This document shows positions 24,366-34,559 of a stretch of 64,000 nt of DNA, one piece after another; within the stretch, counting starts at the first letter, position 1; the number at the start of each line of letters is the position of its first letter. Source of the DNA: Thunnus maccoyii (taxonomy: Eukaryota > Chordata > Actinopteri > Scombriformes > Scombridae); the NCBI RefSeq assembly GCF_910596095.1, contig NC_056551.1:12541501-12605500 (forward strand), written 5' to 3'. The notes under the pieces were generated by a model, which searched no databases, was not told where the DNA came from, and saw only the letters and a list, made by a program, of their open reading frames with translations. Both the position numbers and the translations under genes were made by a program.

Positions 24366-26061
24366 CATACTTGTATCATGGTAGAAGAATCGTCCAGGTG
24401 TGGTGGTCAACTCATAGTCCCCAAAGACCTCCTTGCATGTTCCATGTCTAAACACAAAATGTATTTATATCTTTATATTTATGTGATCGTATATGTGAGT
24501 TCATTATTGAGATCATGTATGATGCTGCAGGCACTTGACAACAGTTAATATGACTGAAGAAGTGTCATCTGTGCAGAATATGTCAGATATGTATAAAACA
24601 CAGTTGGCACAGGCAGCTTTCGATTTTGCACACTTGGTTTTGGTTATTACTTGATGTTGTCTCGCCAAAACACTGTCAGGGTTAGCCTATGAGGCCATTA
24701 TCATGCACATAATGTGTATATATATATAATTATATATGTAAAAATTACAAATTTATTTTTCTCCAGATTTCTAAAAATCTTGGATTAACCCAGGTTGAAA
24801 TTATAATTTGTTGAATTTTCTGGTAAAATTGCACACATTTTCATATACAGTAGTATTTTTTATTTCAATGTAATTGATGATAAAGCATTTCTAACTTTAA
24901 AAATCATATATTTTCATACGTTTTGTCCATTAGAGCATGTGTGTGTCATTCATGCTCTGCTTACAAACCTGAGTACATTTCGAGTCATCTTGATTTTGCC
25001 CTGGGTGGTACTTCTCTGCAGGACCAGTTTGCCAATGGCTGCATCTCCCTTGTATTTATGCATATGGGTACATGTAGTTGCCTTGGCAATATCGTGCCAA
25101 GTTCCCAAAAACTGGTAGGAAGAGAAACTGCTATATGAGTTGAGAGTTTACTTGTGTAATTCACATAAAGTATAACTGAAATAAGCAGGGTTGTTGCTTC
25201 AGTATATCAAACCAAAAACAGTAAAAAAAAAAGTGAACTTCACCTTAGTTAAAAATCAATTTATAAAGCATATAAAAATAAATGAGTTACAAATGAATAT
25301 TTTACAAAAACTATTTGTTTTGCACTCTGTAGATCAGAAATTTCCACAGCTCATACTAAATTAAAAGTCACAATTATTACCAAAACACGTTAGTACAAAA
25401 AGAAAGAAAGAAAAGAAACACAAACGACCAGTCAAAACTACAGAGTATTGCATAAATTTGCAAAATATCTAAAATACACAATGTAATTTAATCATTTTTT
25501 TAAACACTTCTCATCACATTCAATGCTTGAGAAAGGCATTAGTAAAGGATAATGTACTATATATATCAATCCCCTTGCAGAGCTCATAAGGATGGATTTC
25601 AAAAGAAAAATACTTTTTGTTGCCTGTTTGCAGCTGAAACTGATATTTCTATTCCAGGCTGCTTTACAATATTTAATGCATAGAAAGCACAAGAGGTTTA
25701 TATAAAATACACATTTAAATTTACTATACAAAACATGTAATTTTAAGTAATTGATATGTATGTATTTTAAGCTTTCCACTGACTGCAGGATTAAACAATT
25801 TATCCCCCAAACAAAGATTACAGATTAATTACTTAATTACAGAAAGAAGAGAGAAATACAGAAGAAGAATATATACATTTAAAAGTACTGAATATTACAC
25901 ATAAAAGAGCAACTGTGTGACTACTGAACTCAGACACTCACCCTGGCCAGATCAAAGTTTTCCTGTGTGGGGTAGAGAGGTTCTGGGATTACAGGGAGAC
26001 CCTGGATGGTCCAGGTCCATCCCAGGACCAGGAGAGAAACCAGAACCACCGCTTTCTGCAT
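21176..26061 (-). CDS. ambp: Alpha-1-microglobulin/bikunin precursor (AMBP)
   Basis: Ten coding exons (minus order): 25942-26061, 24969-25111, 24371-24447, 24113-24229, 23579-23680, 23288-23343, 22351-22432, 22042-22209, 21438-21611, 21176-21201; 354 aa, close to human AMBP at about 352. A signal peptide ([14 protein letters not shown]) is followed by the lipocalin alpha-1-microglobulin, with motif GTW at 43-45, the reactive cysteine at Cys54 and a '[11 protein letters not shown]' strand. A furin-type RVKR (206-209) separates it from bikunin. The linker has ASGDD, a possible glycosaminoglycan serine. Kunitz domain 1 (about 233-288) has P1 Phe; domain 2 (about 289-346) has six cysteines and P1 Thr. 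The tail PELLRLD resembles the mammalian end. In mammals the two halves are cleaved apart: one is a radical/heme scavenger, the other a subunit of inter-alpha-inhibitor. The P1 residues here suggest weak trypsin inhibition. Confidence 0.95.
23400..23490 (+). mobile_element. Possible LINE/SINE 3' tail in an ambp intron
   Basis: A 'tgtgggacaataaag' block after a T-rich stretch matches the 3' tail style of common teleost retroposons, and a related block lies near 49080. It is short and has no coding content. Confidence 0.4.
24331..24365. repeat. (GA)n microsatellite in an ambp intron
   Basis: A nearly pure GA run lies immediately downstream (in transcript sense) of the donor of the exon ending at 24371. 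Confidence 0.9.
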
Positions 26062-26918
26062 CCTATCAGCCTGTCTTTCCACTCGTCTCTGAGAGGACTA
26101 AGACACTAAATCTTAGGAAAAGGGCCATCCCCTCACCTCACTGCGTCTTTCACCCCCCTCTTCTCTTCAAAGGGGGACAGGGCATTGACCTGTGTTATAT
26201 GTGTGCTGTGGCCCCTGCATGTACTCACTCCCACAGCCAAATAAAAAACAAACAAGTAACAGAGCAAAGTTCTGTCTCTCCGTCTCTCACTTTGTGCTTT
26301 GACATGTCAGAGCAGCTGACTGCTTAAACGTTGGACTTCAGCGTTTTGGCAGCCCCAACCAATCAATACATGTGATGATCCGAGAGACTAATGAGTAACA
26401 AATACATGTTATTTTACCCTGCAGTATTGAGGTTTTTATACTTAACTTTTTTAAATTGGTAATCTGCAATACACAGAAAAAACAGTAATCTTCTCAGGCT
26501 TCTCACAAAGCTCGTGTCTTTATTTGACATCTTCTAGATTTAAGAAATTACGGATTGAGGCTTTTTTTCATATGAATAGTTCAAATTCTGGATTCATATT
26601 TTTTATTATGTAGCTACAAATTAACATTTTGTAAATATAAAATTATAATCTGTAGAGGCAAAGGAAAAGCAACCAAGCATTTAAATTGTCTTCTATATTT
26701 GAAAAGACTACCAGAGCTTTTTCTTCTTCAGTCTGAAATTACAGTTAAACAAATACAATGTGTTTTTACTGGAAAAGTTAATGTTAACTGGAATTAATTT
26801 GTATTAAGTAATCATAATCATCTGATTAGTTAAAATTAAGGTAATAAATTATTATGTATTAGGTGGAATTATGATGAACTAATTATTTTATCATCATGAT
26901 TATTATCTTCATTTATTA

Positions 26919-26975
26919 TACAGTACCAGTCAAAAGTTTGGACACACTTTCTCATTGAATGGGAAAGTGCATCCA
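26919..26975. mobile_element. Tc1-like terminal repeat fragment
   Basis: The 'cagtaccagtcaaaagtttg' block followed by 'gacacactttctcattgaat' is the well-known end of a fish Tc1-like transposon family. No transposase and no matching second end are visible nearby. Confidence 0.6.
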
Positions 26976-27581
26976 AATTTTAGTTAGTGCATCACAAATA
27001 AAATTTAAAAATCCTTTGTATACAAACATATTAATTTAATTACTGTAGATAGTGACATAGTATTTATATGTATTCAGAGAAGTCAGTGGTCAGTGGAAAC
27101 CAAACAGTGTTGCTTTTTCCATTGAGGAAACAGTCAATGTGTTAATAGACTATGATTGTTTATGGTGATGTTCCTCCTCTTCAATTTGTCCACATGAGCT
27201 TTTAACCTGTAAAAGTGAAAAAATAATGATCAGTTCTCTAAAGGTGGGCAGAAAAATACAGTATGTGAGTTATGTTTCTTGTATTCAATATTTATACTTG
27301 CAGTTGCACAATTTCAGTGTGTCCTCTTTTGGAGGATTTGAAAGGAAAATTAAATAAGTCTTGGGATGAAAATGCCTGTTGTAGTTTATGAAATACACTG
27401 GATATACAATATGGGGATGAAAAATACTTTACTACTAAAAACTACTGTTCCCATGAGCCTCCTTTACTGATCTGTGGGAGACTCACTCTACTAGTGTAGT
27501 ATGAATTTGTTAAAGAAGAATTCCATCTGAGCACTGACCAGTGTAAAGATTTTTTTCAATGGGAATGATTTGTACTCTTAC

Positions 27582-27638
27582 CTGGTGAAGTATTGCCAGC
27601 TCTCAAGCCAAAGTCACCACCACATTTCTCTTAGACCT
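27582..27638 (-). other. Relic linker/protease-site exon of the ambp-like lipocalin gene
   Basis: This 57-base exon keeps both splice sites at positions equivalent to ambp exon 7. Read in the ambp frame it would give RSKRNVV, against RVKRSVV in ambp. The preceding exon is 48 bases instead of 56, so the real frame reads Glu-Val and then TAA at 27631-27633. The remainder is therefore 3' UTR or relic sequence. No Kunitz exon was found between here and 26.1 kb. Confidence 0.75.
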
Positions 27639-27841
27639 CTGGGGAGCAAAAACATGCAGTCACGGTCCAAAATACACAAATTGGTGACTTATCCTAAATT
27701 TATGACCAATGGGAATGTATTCATTGAAAAAAAAAACATTGTTAATGGTGCCTGTCATTTCATTAAGTGTGAAGCACGTACCTGATCTAGGAGTGGGCTC
27801 TGTCACCTGCTCACCTGGAGTACACTCACCTGGGAAGAGTA

Positions 27842-27872
<31 letters not shown>

Positions 27873-29079
27873 CGAAAGACAACAAACTTACATTAAAAAC
27901 AAACAAAAAACAGAAAACATGCAGTACAAACCAAATAACAGCTGCTCACTTTGTTGCAGCCATTTTTTGCATGTTTTAACCGTTACCTTTAATATTTGAA
28001 TGTATTTTAATCTCTATAGAATTAATTGCTTACATTGTAGCCTTGTAAAAAAACTTATAATATTTAGTGTGATGGTTTCCTTTGATTTTATTTGACTGTA
28101 CCTGATTCTCACCTGTCAAACATATGTGCAACTAATAAAATCAATACCAATGTATTGTGCATGCAGCCATCATTAATCTTGTTAGTTACACCTGTGCTTT
28201 TGCTGCTGTAACAAGGTGTGTCCTGAGAAAACTCTATCGGCTGGGAAATGTCTTCAGCCGCTTGGGAAATGAGCATGAAAAAATTTCAGTAAGACAGATG
28301 AGACAAAAATGGTTTCAGGGAGGACCAAGCGTGTAATGAATGTGTGTACGTCTAAACCTCTGTTCTGATTATTGATGATAGTGTCGTCACTCAGTCCCCG
28401 TTGTCTGACCAGTGTTTTGAAGTCATCCATCACAGCAGCCCTCACATCCATAGTTCGACCTGAAGAGGACACATTTTCTGTTGTATTTCTTTTAGAGCAC
28501 AGACTGCTCTGCCTCTATCACTGTTTATACTTGGGTTATACAGAAGTAAATAGAATTAGTTAGTTGTTGTTGAGATGGATTTTATACATCTGATTCACAA
28601 TATGCATTTTTGTCACAACTTTGATTTCATGATGAAATGTTACCAAAAAAAAAAAAAAACGGGCTAAAGATAAGCATGTGCACTTAACATAATGAAAAAT
28701 AGATTCAAGAATGGTTCCTCACTGTAAAGCTTCACAGTGGTGGTCTTAATTCCTGAAGGTCTCTCTACGCTCAGCAGAACCATCATTGCAAACTCATTAT
28801 AGTTGGTATGAACCACGTAGGTGTCAACATCAGCTTCGAACCCTGTATGGAGGACGGTGTTCACAATAGGCTACATGACAGATTTAAACCTTGTTAATGT
28901 GGTGTGAAATGAACAGACAGAATGTGAAATTAGATAAAAAAGGATGGAGGGCAAGAGGAGAGAGACATACTTGCAATGTAGTGGTAGAATTGTCCTGTGG
29001 TGTTGGTCAAACTGTAATCTGTGGATGTCTGTGTACATGAGCCGTTCCTACATGCAGGCACAAACAACACAGGTTTTAA

Positions 29080-29116
<37 letters not shown>

Positions 29117-30912
29117 AAGCATGCATGTGAGTCTGACCTGAAATTAGTGGCCGTCATTGTGAAGTTGGCCTGAGAAGCCACATGTTTCAGCTCCAGTGCA
29201 CGAATGACAGGGTTTCCCCTCTTGCGCTGCATGTAGTGAGGACAGGTAGAAACCACTGCCAGCTCATACCACTTCCCCATGAACTGCAAGGAGCACAAGA
29301 ATATTCACATCGAAGCATTTGCATATGGATTGATATGCAGTCATAACAGCAATCTCGGAACTCGTGATACAACTCAATACTTTCATATTTTATTTTTCAA
29401 AGGACAGTATTAGTGATAATTTCCATCCCTAGTTGAATTAATTCAGTGGTTATTACAAGGCACAAAAGCATCTCACAGGGGAGCTGCTGAAATCATATTG
29501 TGGCAAGAAATCTTCCATCATTTTGACTAATTAATAACAATAATTTAACTTATGAATAACATACCATTAAAGAGGGAAAAGTGCCAAACTTAGTTGTGAA
29601 ATAATAACCATTATTACTCTTTTTTTAAAAAAAAAAAAATTATTTTGCTTTTTCAAATCCAAACACAATAACAAACAACATACAACCAACAACATGACAG
29701 TACAAAGTCAACAAGACAACAAACAAATCAAAATTAAAATCAAGTAGACACCATCCACAATGACAACAAAATAATGCAAATAACTGTGTCTCAAAACATT
29801 GAGAGACACAGGGCAGCATCTCACTTCGAGGATCACCTGGTCAAGCACATCCTCAATACAAGAAGACTATAGAGGTACAATCAATGTGGTGCGATAGGAG
29901 GTTTTCCATATAATCCACATAGGATTGCCATATCTTGTAAGATGTTTTACTCTTATTCCTCAACCAGCAAGTTATTTTCTCTAGGGGTGTACAGCCACAT
30001 GCCACTTGGGAGGGGGACATCTGATTTCCATTTTAATGCAATACAGTTTTTTTTAGCAATGGCCAGCACAATTTCTGTGAGTAAAGTTACCCAGTAAACA
30101 AATCTCTGGATTCAATGGAAAGACGACACCATGAATACCAGATAGGGGGTCACATACCCCTGCTGAAACCCCTGAAGTTTAGGGCCCTGCCAAGTGGAAT
30201 GTAGGAATGCTTCCTCATCTAAGCCACATCTAAAACAAAGGGGCAATATATTGTAGTTGTATTTGTGTAGTTTTTATGGGGCGATATAGAGCGGATGCAG
30301 GAAGTTAAACTGTATCAATCTATATCTAGAGTTTAAAGTACAGGTCACACCATCCCTGCACAAGTCACCCCATAGTTCCCCATCCAGTTCTATTCCTAGG
30401 TCTTTCTCCCATCTGAGTCTGGATCTGTTCAGATCAGGTATTAATAAACTTCATAACATAAGAGCTTCATACACTACTTCACACACTAGTTTTAAATAAT
30501 GATTGGTCAGCATGGCCACTGGTCTTTGTGGTTGACTCCAATAAAGTTGTCTGGTTTCAGATGGCTGAGGAAATCTTTATCTGTCAAGCAGTGCTTCTGT
30601 TTAAACTATTCAAAGGACATAAAGGTCCCTTCCTCATAGCACCAGAACTACTCTTTAGGGAGAATACATGATGATGAAAAGATGGAGCGGGTGGGGAAGG
30701 GGCGGAAGGGAAAACTATGTCTCCGTCAAACTTAGTTAAATTTAGTCATATTTGTCTTAAATAAATAAAATAATCAAACTAGTATCTGAGCAACTCACCT
30801 GGCTCAAATCAAAGTTCTCCTGTATGGGGATATGAGTTTCTGTGAGCACTGGGACTCCTTGCAGGATCCAGGCCCATCGCAGGACCAGCAGAGACACCAC
30901 AACTCTTTGCAT
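27631..30912 (-). CDS. Alpha-1-microglobulin-like lipocalin without Kunitz domains
   Basis: Exons (minus order): 30799-30912, 29138-29283, 28971-29047, 28723-28842, 28358-28459, 27782-27829, 27631-27638; 204 aa with consistent phases. A signal peptide (VLRWAWILQGVP) is followed by QENFDLSQ and the lipocalin motif in FMGKWYELAVVSTCPHY, with the alpha-1-microglobulin-type cysteine at Cys52. The '[11 protein letters not shown]' strand and the Cys-bearing end GECTPGEQ follow. Exons 1-5 total 559 bases, the same as in ambp, so it is a tandem ambp paralogue that ends just after the lipocalin. It is predicted to be a secreted ligand- or heme-binding lipocalin; the ligand is not determinable here. 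Its core is closer to the mammalian consensus than that of the fused gene. An L1-like LINE fragment sits in its first intron. Confidence 0.88.
29080..29115. repeat. (TG)n microsatellite in an intron
   Basis: A pure TG run lies between exons 2 and 3 of the ambp-like lipocalin gene. Confidence 0.9.
29622..30660 (-). mobile_element. L1/Tx1-type LINE fragment, ORF2 C-terminal part
   Basis: Minus-strand translation of about 30420-30180 gives RLRWEKDLGIELDGELWGDL, then SRYRLIQFNFLHPLYIAP, a stop, then a 'CFRCGLDEEAFLHSTW' segment. This is the arrangement seen at the C-terminal end of L1-clade ORF2 proteins, including the Cys-rich motif. Stop codons interrupt it. An A/T-homopolymer junction at about 29622-29640 may mark the tail. 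It is inactive and lies in intron 1 of the ambp-like lipocalin. Confidence 0.75.
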
Positions 30913-31224
30913 CCTTTCAGCCTGACTGTCCACCTCTGTCTCTGAGAGGATGGAGGCCCTGCACCCTGCACTTGTCCAACCCTCCCCCTGCTTTTCACTA
31001 TCTTCCCTGGGCCAAACTGTGTTTTGTGAATTCTGTCCCACCACACTGCAAAGAATAGACAACGAAAAGAGCAAAGTTCTCGACTGTCTTTGTCTGTTTC
31101 GTGTGCGCACATAAGTGTGTGCATGTGATTGTGTGTTTGTTGGTTGAAGTGTTGAACAGTCCAAATAATCAAAATGAGACACTGGACTTTGAATTTGAAG
31201 CTAAAACAAACAACCAATCAATAC

Positions 31225-31370
31225 ATGTCAACTATAACAGCTGATAGTAGAGAAAAGGCTGCACTGCTCTCTGCCACCTTGTCTTTTCTGATATTACCAC
31301 AGGAGGGTATTAAAGTCAAAAAGCGATGAGGTCTGGTTCATGCTAATGTGGTGAAATCTGCCCCCTGTAT
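31225..31370. other. Upstream region of the ambp-like lipocalin gene
   Basis: No exon was found. It contains a 'gtgaaatctgcc' block that recurs at 31834. Confidence 0.35.
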
Positions 31371-31830
31371 GCAAGTTTTAAAATATTTATAATTTTTTTT
31401 AAAATAACATCACATTTACCTCTTAATTTGTTCCTTAAAAAGGACCTTAAATTTCAAATTTAGGGGTTCACACCAAACATGGGGATAATGAATGGATAGA
31501 TTAATGGACTAAAATGAATTAAGATATTTTAATGGCTTACTTGCATGGTTTTTAAAGTTTTTAAAGGGAAAAAAACACCCCTGAATTTTCATCTTAATTA
31601 AGTTTTAAGGCCTTTTAAGGTATAAATTAATGGGTGGCTTCCAGAATTCTTGGTCCATTTTGAGGGATTTTTATCTTCCAAAAAATCATTATATTAAAAA
31701 TATCTTAATTAATTTTAATCCATTTTTTATCCCCTTAAAAACCCAAAAAACAAATCTTAATTCCATCATTATTAATGGGTAAATTAATGGAATTTTATTG
31801 TAAAAAATTAAGGGATTCGTTTTCATAGTG
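31371..31830. repeat. AT-rich low-complexity segment bounded by a short direct repeat
   Basis: The segment is dominated by ttaa, taatg and homopolymer-like A/T runs and lacks normal codon structure on either strand. It is bracketed by similar blocks, 'gtggtgaaatctgccccc' near 31347 and 'gtagtgaaatctgccacc' near 31831, which could be a target duplication or the edges of an expanded region. Confidence 0.5.
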
Positions 31831-31977
31831 TAGTGAAATCTGCCACCCGGTGGTCATATTAGAATTGATTTTCACATGACTCAACTCACACACAAAGCTC
31901 AGCATTTCCTTTCAGTGAGCTACAGCACTCGCAGTACATAGATGAGCATGAAGTACACAGTACAAAGAGTAGATTAT

Positions 31978-32008
<31 letters not shown>

Positions 32009-32291
32009 AAATCAAACACACACTTGCACCTAGCCTCAAGGCTTATATTGTTTATTTAAGTATAGGTCAACACTGTGTCAAATAGTACAATCAAATATAT
32101 TCTGATGTTTTTTAAAAGTCAGAACTTAATTCAAGAAGATGAATATACAATATTTGACCAAATGGCAAAAAACCAGCTACCACAAAATGTGGTGATTAAT
32201 TAATTAGTGTAAAATGCTTGGTGATTAAGTGAAACGCTAACATGCACAGTATATCTGAATGGAACCTGTGATTTAAATAACTCATGAATAG

Positions 32292-32365
<74 letters not shown>

Positions 32366-32440
32366 AGTCTGGAGGTTAAGATTGTTTATTTAACTATGTC
32401 AACACAGTGAAACAGCAGAACTATGAAAATAATGTAAAGC
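31978..32440 (-). repeat. Tandemly duplicated 3' flank with two (CA)n tracts
   Basis: Two copies of a block, each with a CA run followed by 'attgtttattt' and then 'caacac.gtg', lie at about 31978-32100 and 32290-32440. Both carry an AATAAA on the minus strand (near 32049 and 32385). The second CA tract (about 32290-32360) is very long. The pattern suggests local duplication of the L-PGDS-like gene's 3' end. Confidence 0.6.
32385..32390 (-). terminator. Poly(A) signal of the L-PGDS-like gene
   Basis: AATAAA on the minus strand lies about 195 bases past the stop codon. A second possible signal lies in the duplicated block near 32049. Confidence 0.6.
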
Positions 32441-32583
32441 TCTATATAAAAGAGGATGATGTACAAATTCCATCAGCAATATTTGTTATTTATCATCTTT
32501 GTAGCCAGAATGACGATGTTTGCCGGAAAAAGTACTTCATAGTCAATGCTGGGTGAAAATAGACTGGAGAAGCTGGAGCAGCA

Positions 32584-34518
32584 TCAGGAAACCTGGAGAG
32601 AGAAACAAAAACTATTACACAGAAGATTTGTTAGACAGAAATCAACAATTAACTCTGCTGTGTTTCACATTTTCAAAAAGAACTAGACTCACCTGACGTC
32701 CAGATCCCGCTGGTGGGCAGTTTTCTGGTGGTCAGAGAATATATAGACGTGAATTAGCTAACTTCAGGATAATTGATTTCTCCCCATTGTTTTTATGTGC
32801 ATGAGTGTATTTATGTGTATACTGTATTGGCTCTACTTTACCTACTGGAGGTGGAGTCAGAATAGACTCTCTGGAGAAACCCCGGGACAAAGCAAAGGCT
32901 TTAAACTTCTGAATGATGTCAGGTTTGAGTCTTTGAGTGCGACCTGCACACAGAGACACATATAGACAGACAGAGATGTGATGAACACTATCGGCTCTGC
33001 AGTGACGCTGCAGCTCACATGTTTAGATGTAATGTAAAAAACGTGTGTATGTGTGTTTGCATCTCACCGTAAAGTGCCACCTGCGTGTACTCTCTGTTGA
33101 AAACCTTGTGTTTGAGAACCAGAGCGAATTCAGTGTAGTTCGTCTCCACCACTGTGATGTCCTTCACCATGTTATGGCCTGAGTGGAAACACAACACAGA
33201 AATGAGACACTTCTTGGTATTCAGTATTAAATATTAACCAGGAAAACATGAGATTGAATGGAAATCCATGTGAGATGTAGAACAATTAGTAAAATCTGTA
33301 AAGCAGAAGCAGAAAAACAGACAAATCAAATTGGGTGTATTAAACATAAACAAAACAAACAAAAACAAAATGGAGCATATTAGAAATATATTGTATATAT
33401 ATTAAAATATCTAAAAAAGAAAGAAAGAATACAACATGAAAGAATAAAAAGTATAAATACATGTAGCATTGGAATAAATATGTGATGTACTGTACATGTA
33501 TTCACAATTATAATGAATTTCATTTGTAACAATTTTTAGAAAGGAGCATCTCAAAGTGCTATAGATTTGTTTTAAATGTAGACATTAAGTAAAAACAAAC
33601 AGCAATAAAAAATAACTAAAATGCATATAAATATACATAAGTGCATCACATACATTCTAACAAAATCAACACTCTACAAACATGCTTGGGTTATTTTTTG
33701 GGGGTACTATTTTACTTTGATTTCCATTCTTACATTTTTATGACACTTAGGAATATTTGTCACATGTTCTGCCTGGACACTGTGGCTTCAATCTGTGTGC
33801 TCAGGGCGGTTGTTTACTCATACTGCTGCTGATCCAGAAACTTGTTCTACAACTACAGGCACTCAATCAATACCAGTCAGACTTCTATATTGGATTATCA
33901 TGGAAAAAATAACGTCACAAAGCTTTTTAACTATTATTTCTTGTCTCTTTCTCTCAGGTTCAAACCACAAAACGATCTCTCCCGTGGGAAGGTTATGAGT
34001 CAGATCAGAGGTGAGCCGAGACTTACGTGTGCTGAAGTAGGTGAACTGTCCAGGTACGGTAGTCTTCTCATACTGGTACAGCTTACTCACACAACCTACA
34101 GGTCTGAAGCACACAAAGGAAACACAAACATCACTTCATATATCCCTCTGTGTCTTCTGCCTGTCCTCCTCTCCTCTTTGACTAGCACATCTCACGCCTT
34201 TTGTGGCCCCTCACGCAAACATGTACTGGCCTGTACTGTGTATGGCAATATATAGACTGTGCTCACATACAGAATGTCACCGCCTCACACACACAGACTC
34301 ACGTGACTTCCCACATTGTGAGGTTAACGTTGCCGTTCACGAGTGGTGTGATGATTCCCATGGAGGCCTTTATTTTGTCTCTGTATGGGACAAAACTTGG
34401 AGAGTCGTAGGCCAGACCCACACGGTACCATTTCCCTGCAAACTAAACACACACACACAAAAACACTCAAATGTAACTTTACATATTAAAGATCTTGGGT
34501 TTCTGAGTGTTTTGATAC

Positions 34519-34559
<41 letters not shown>

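Noticed and set aside
25917-26327. Plus-strand frame overlapping ambp exon 1
   Set aside because: It is the antisense shadow of the ambp signal-peptide exon and promoter.
26100-27580. Search for Kunitz exons downstream of the lipocalin-only gene
   Set aside because: No six-cysteine Kunitz pattern or related exon was found, so the gene is taken to have lost them rather than to hide them.
30757-31217. Longer upstream starts for the lipocalin-only protein
   Set aside because: The Met at 30912 begins a signal peptide that matches ambp; upstream codons are not conserved and would bury the signal sequence.
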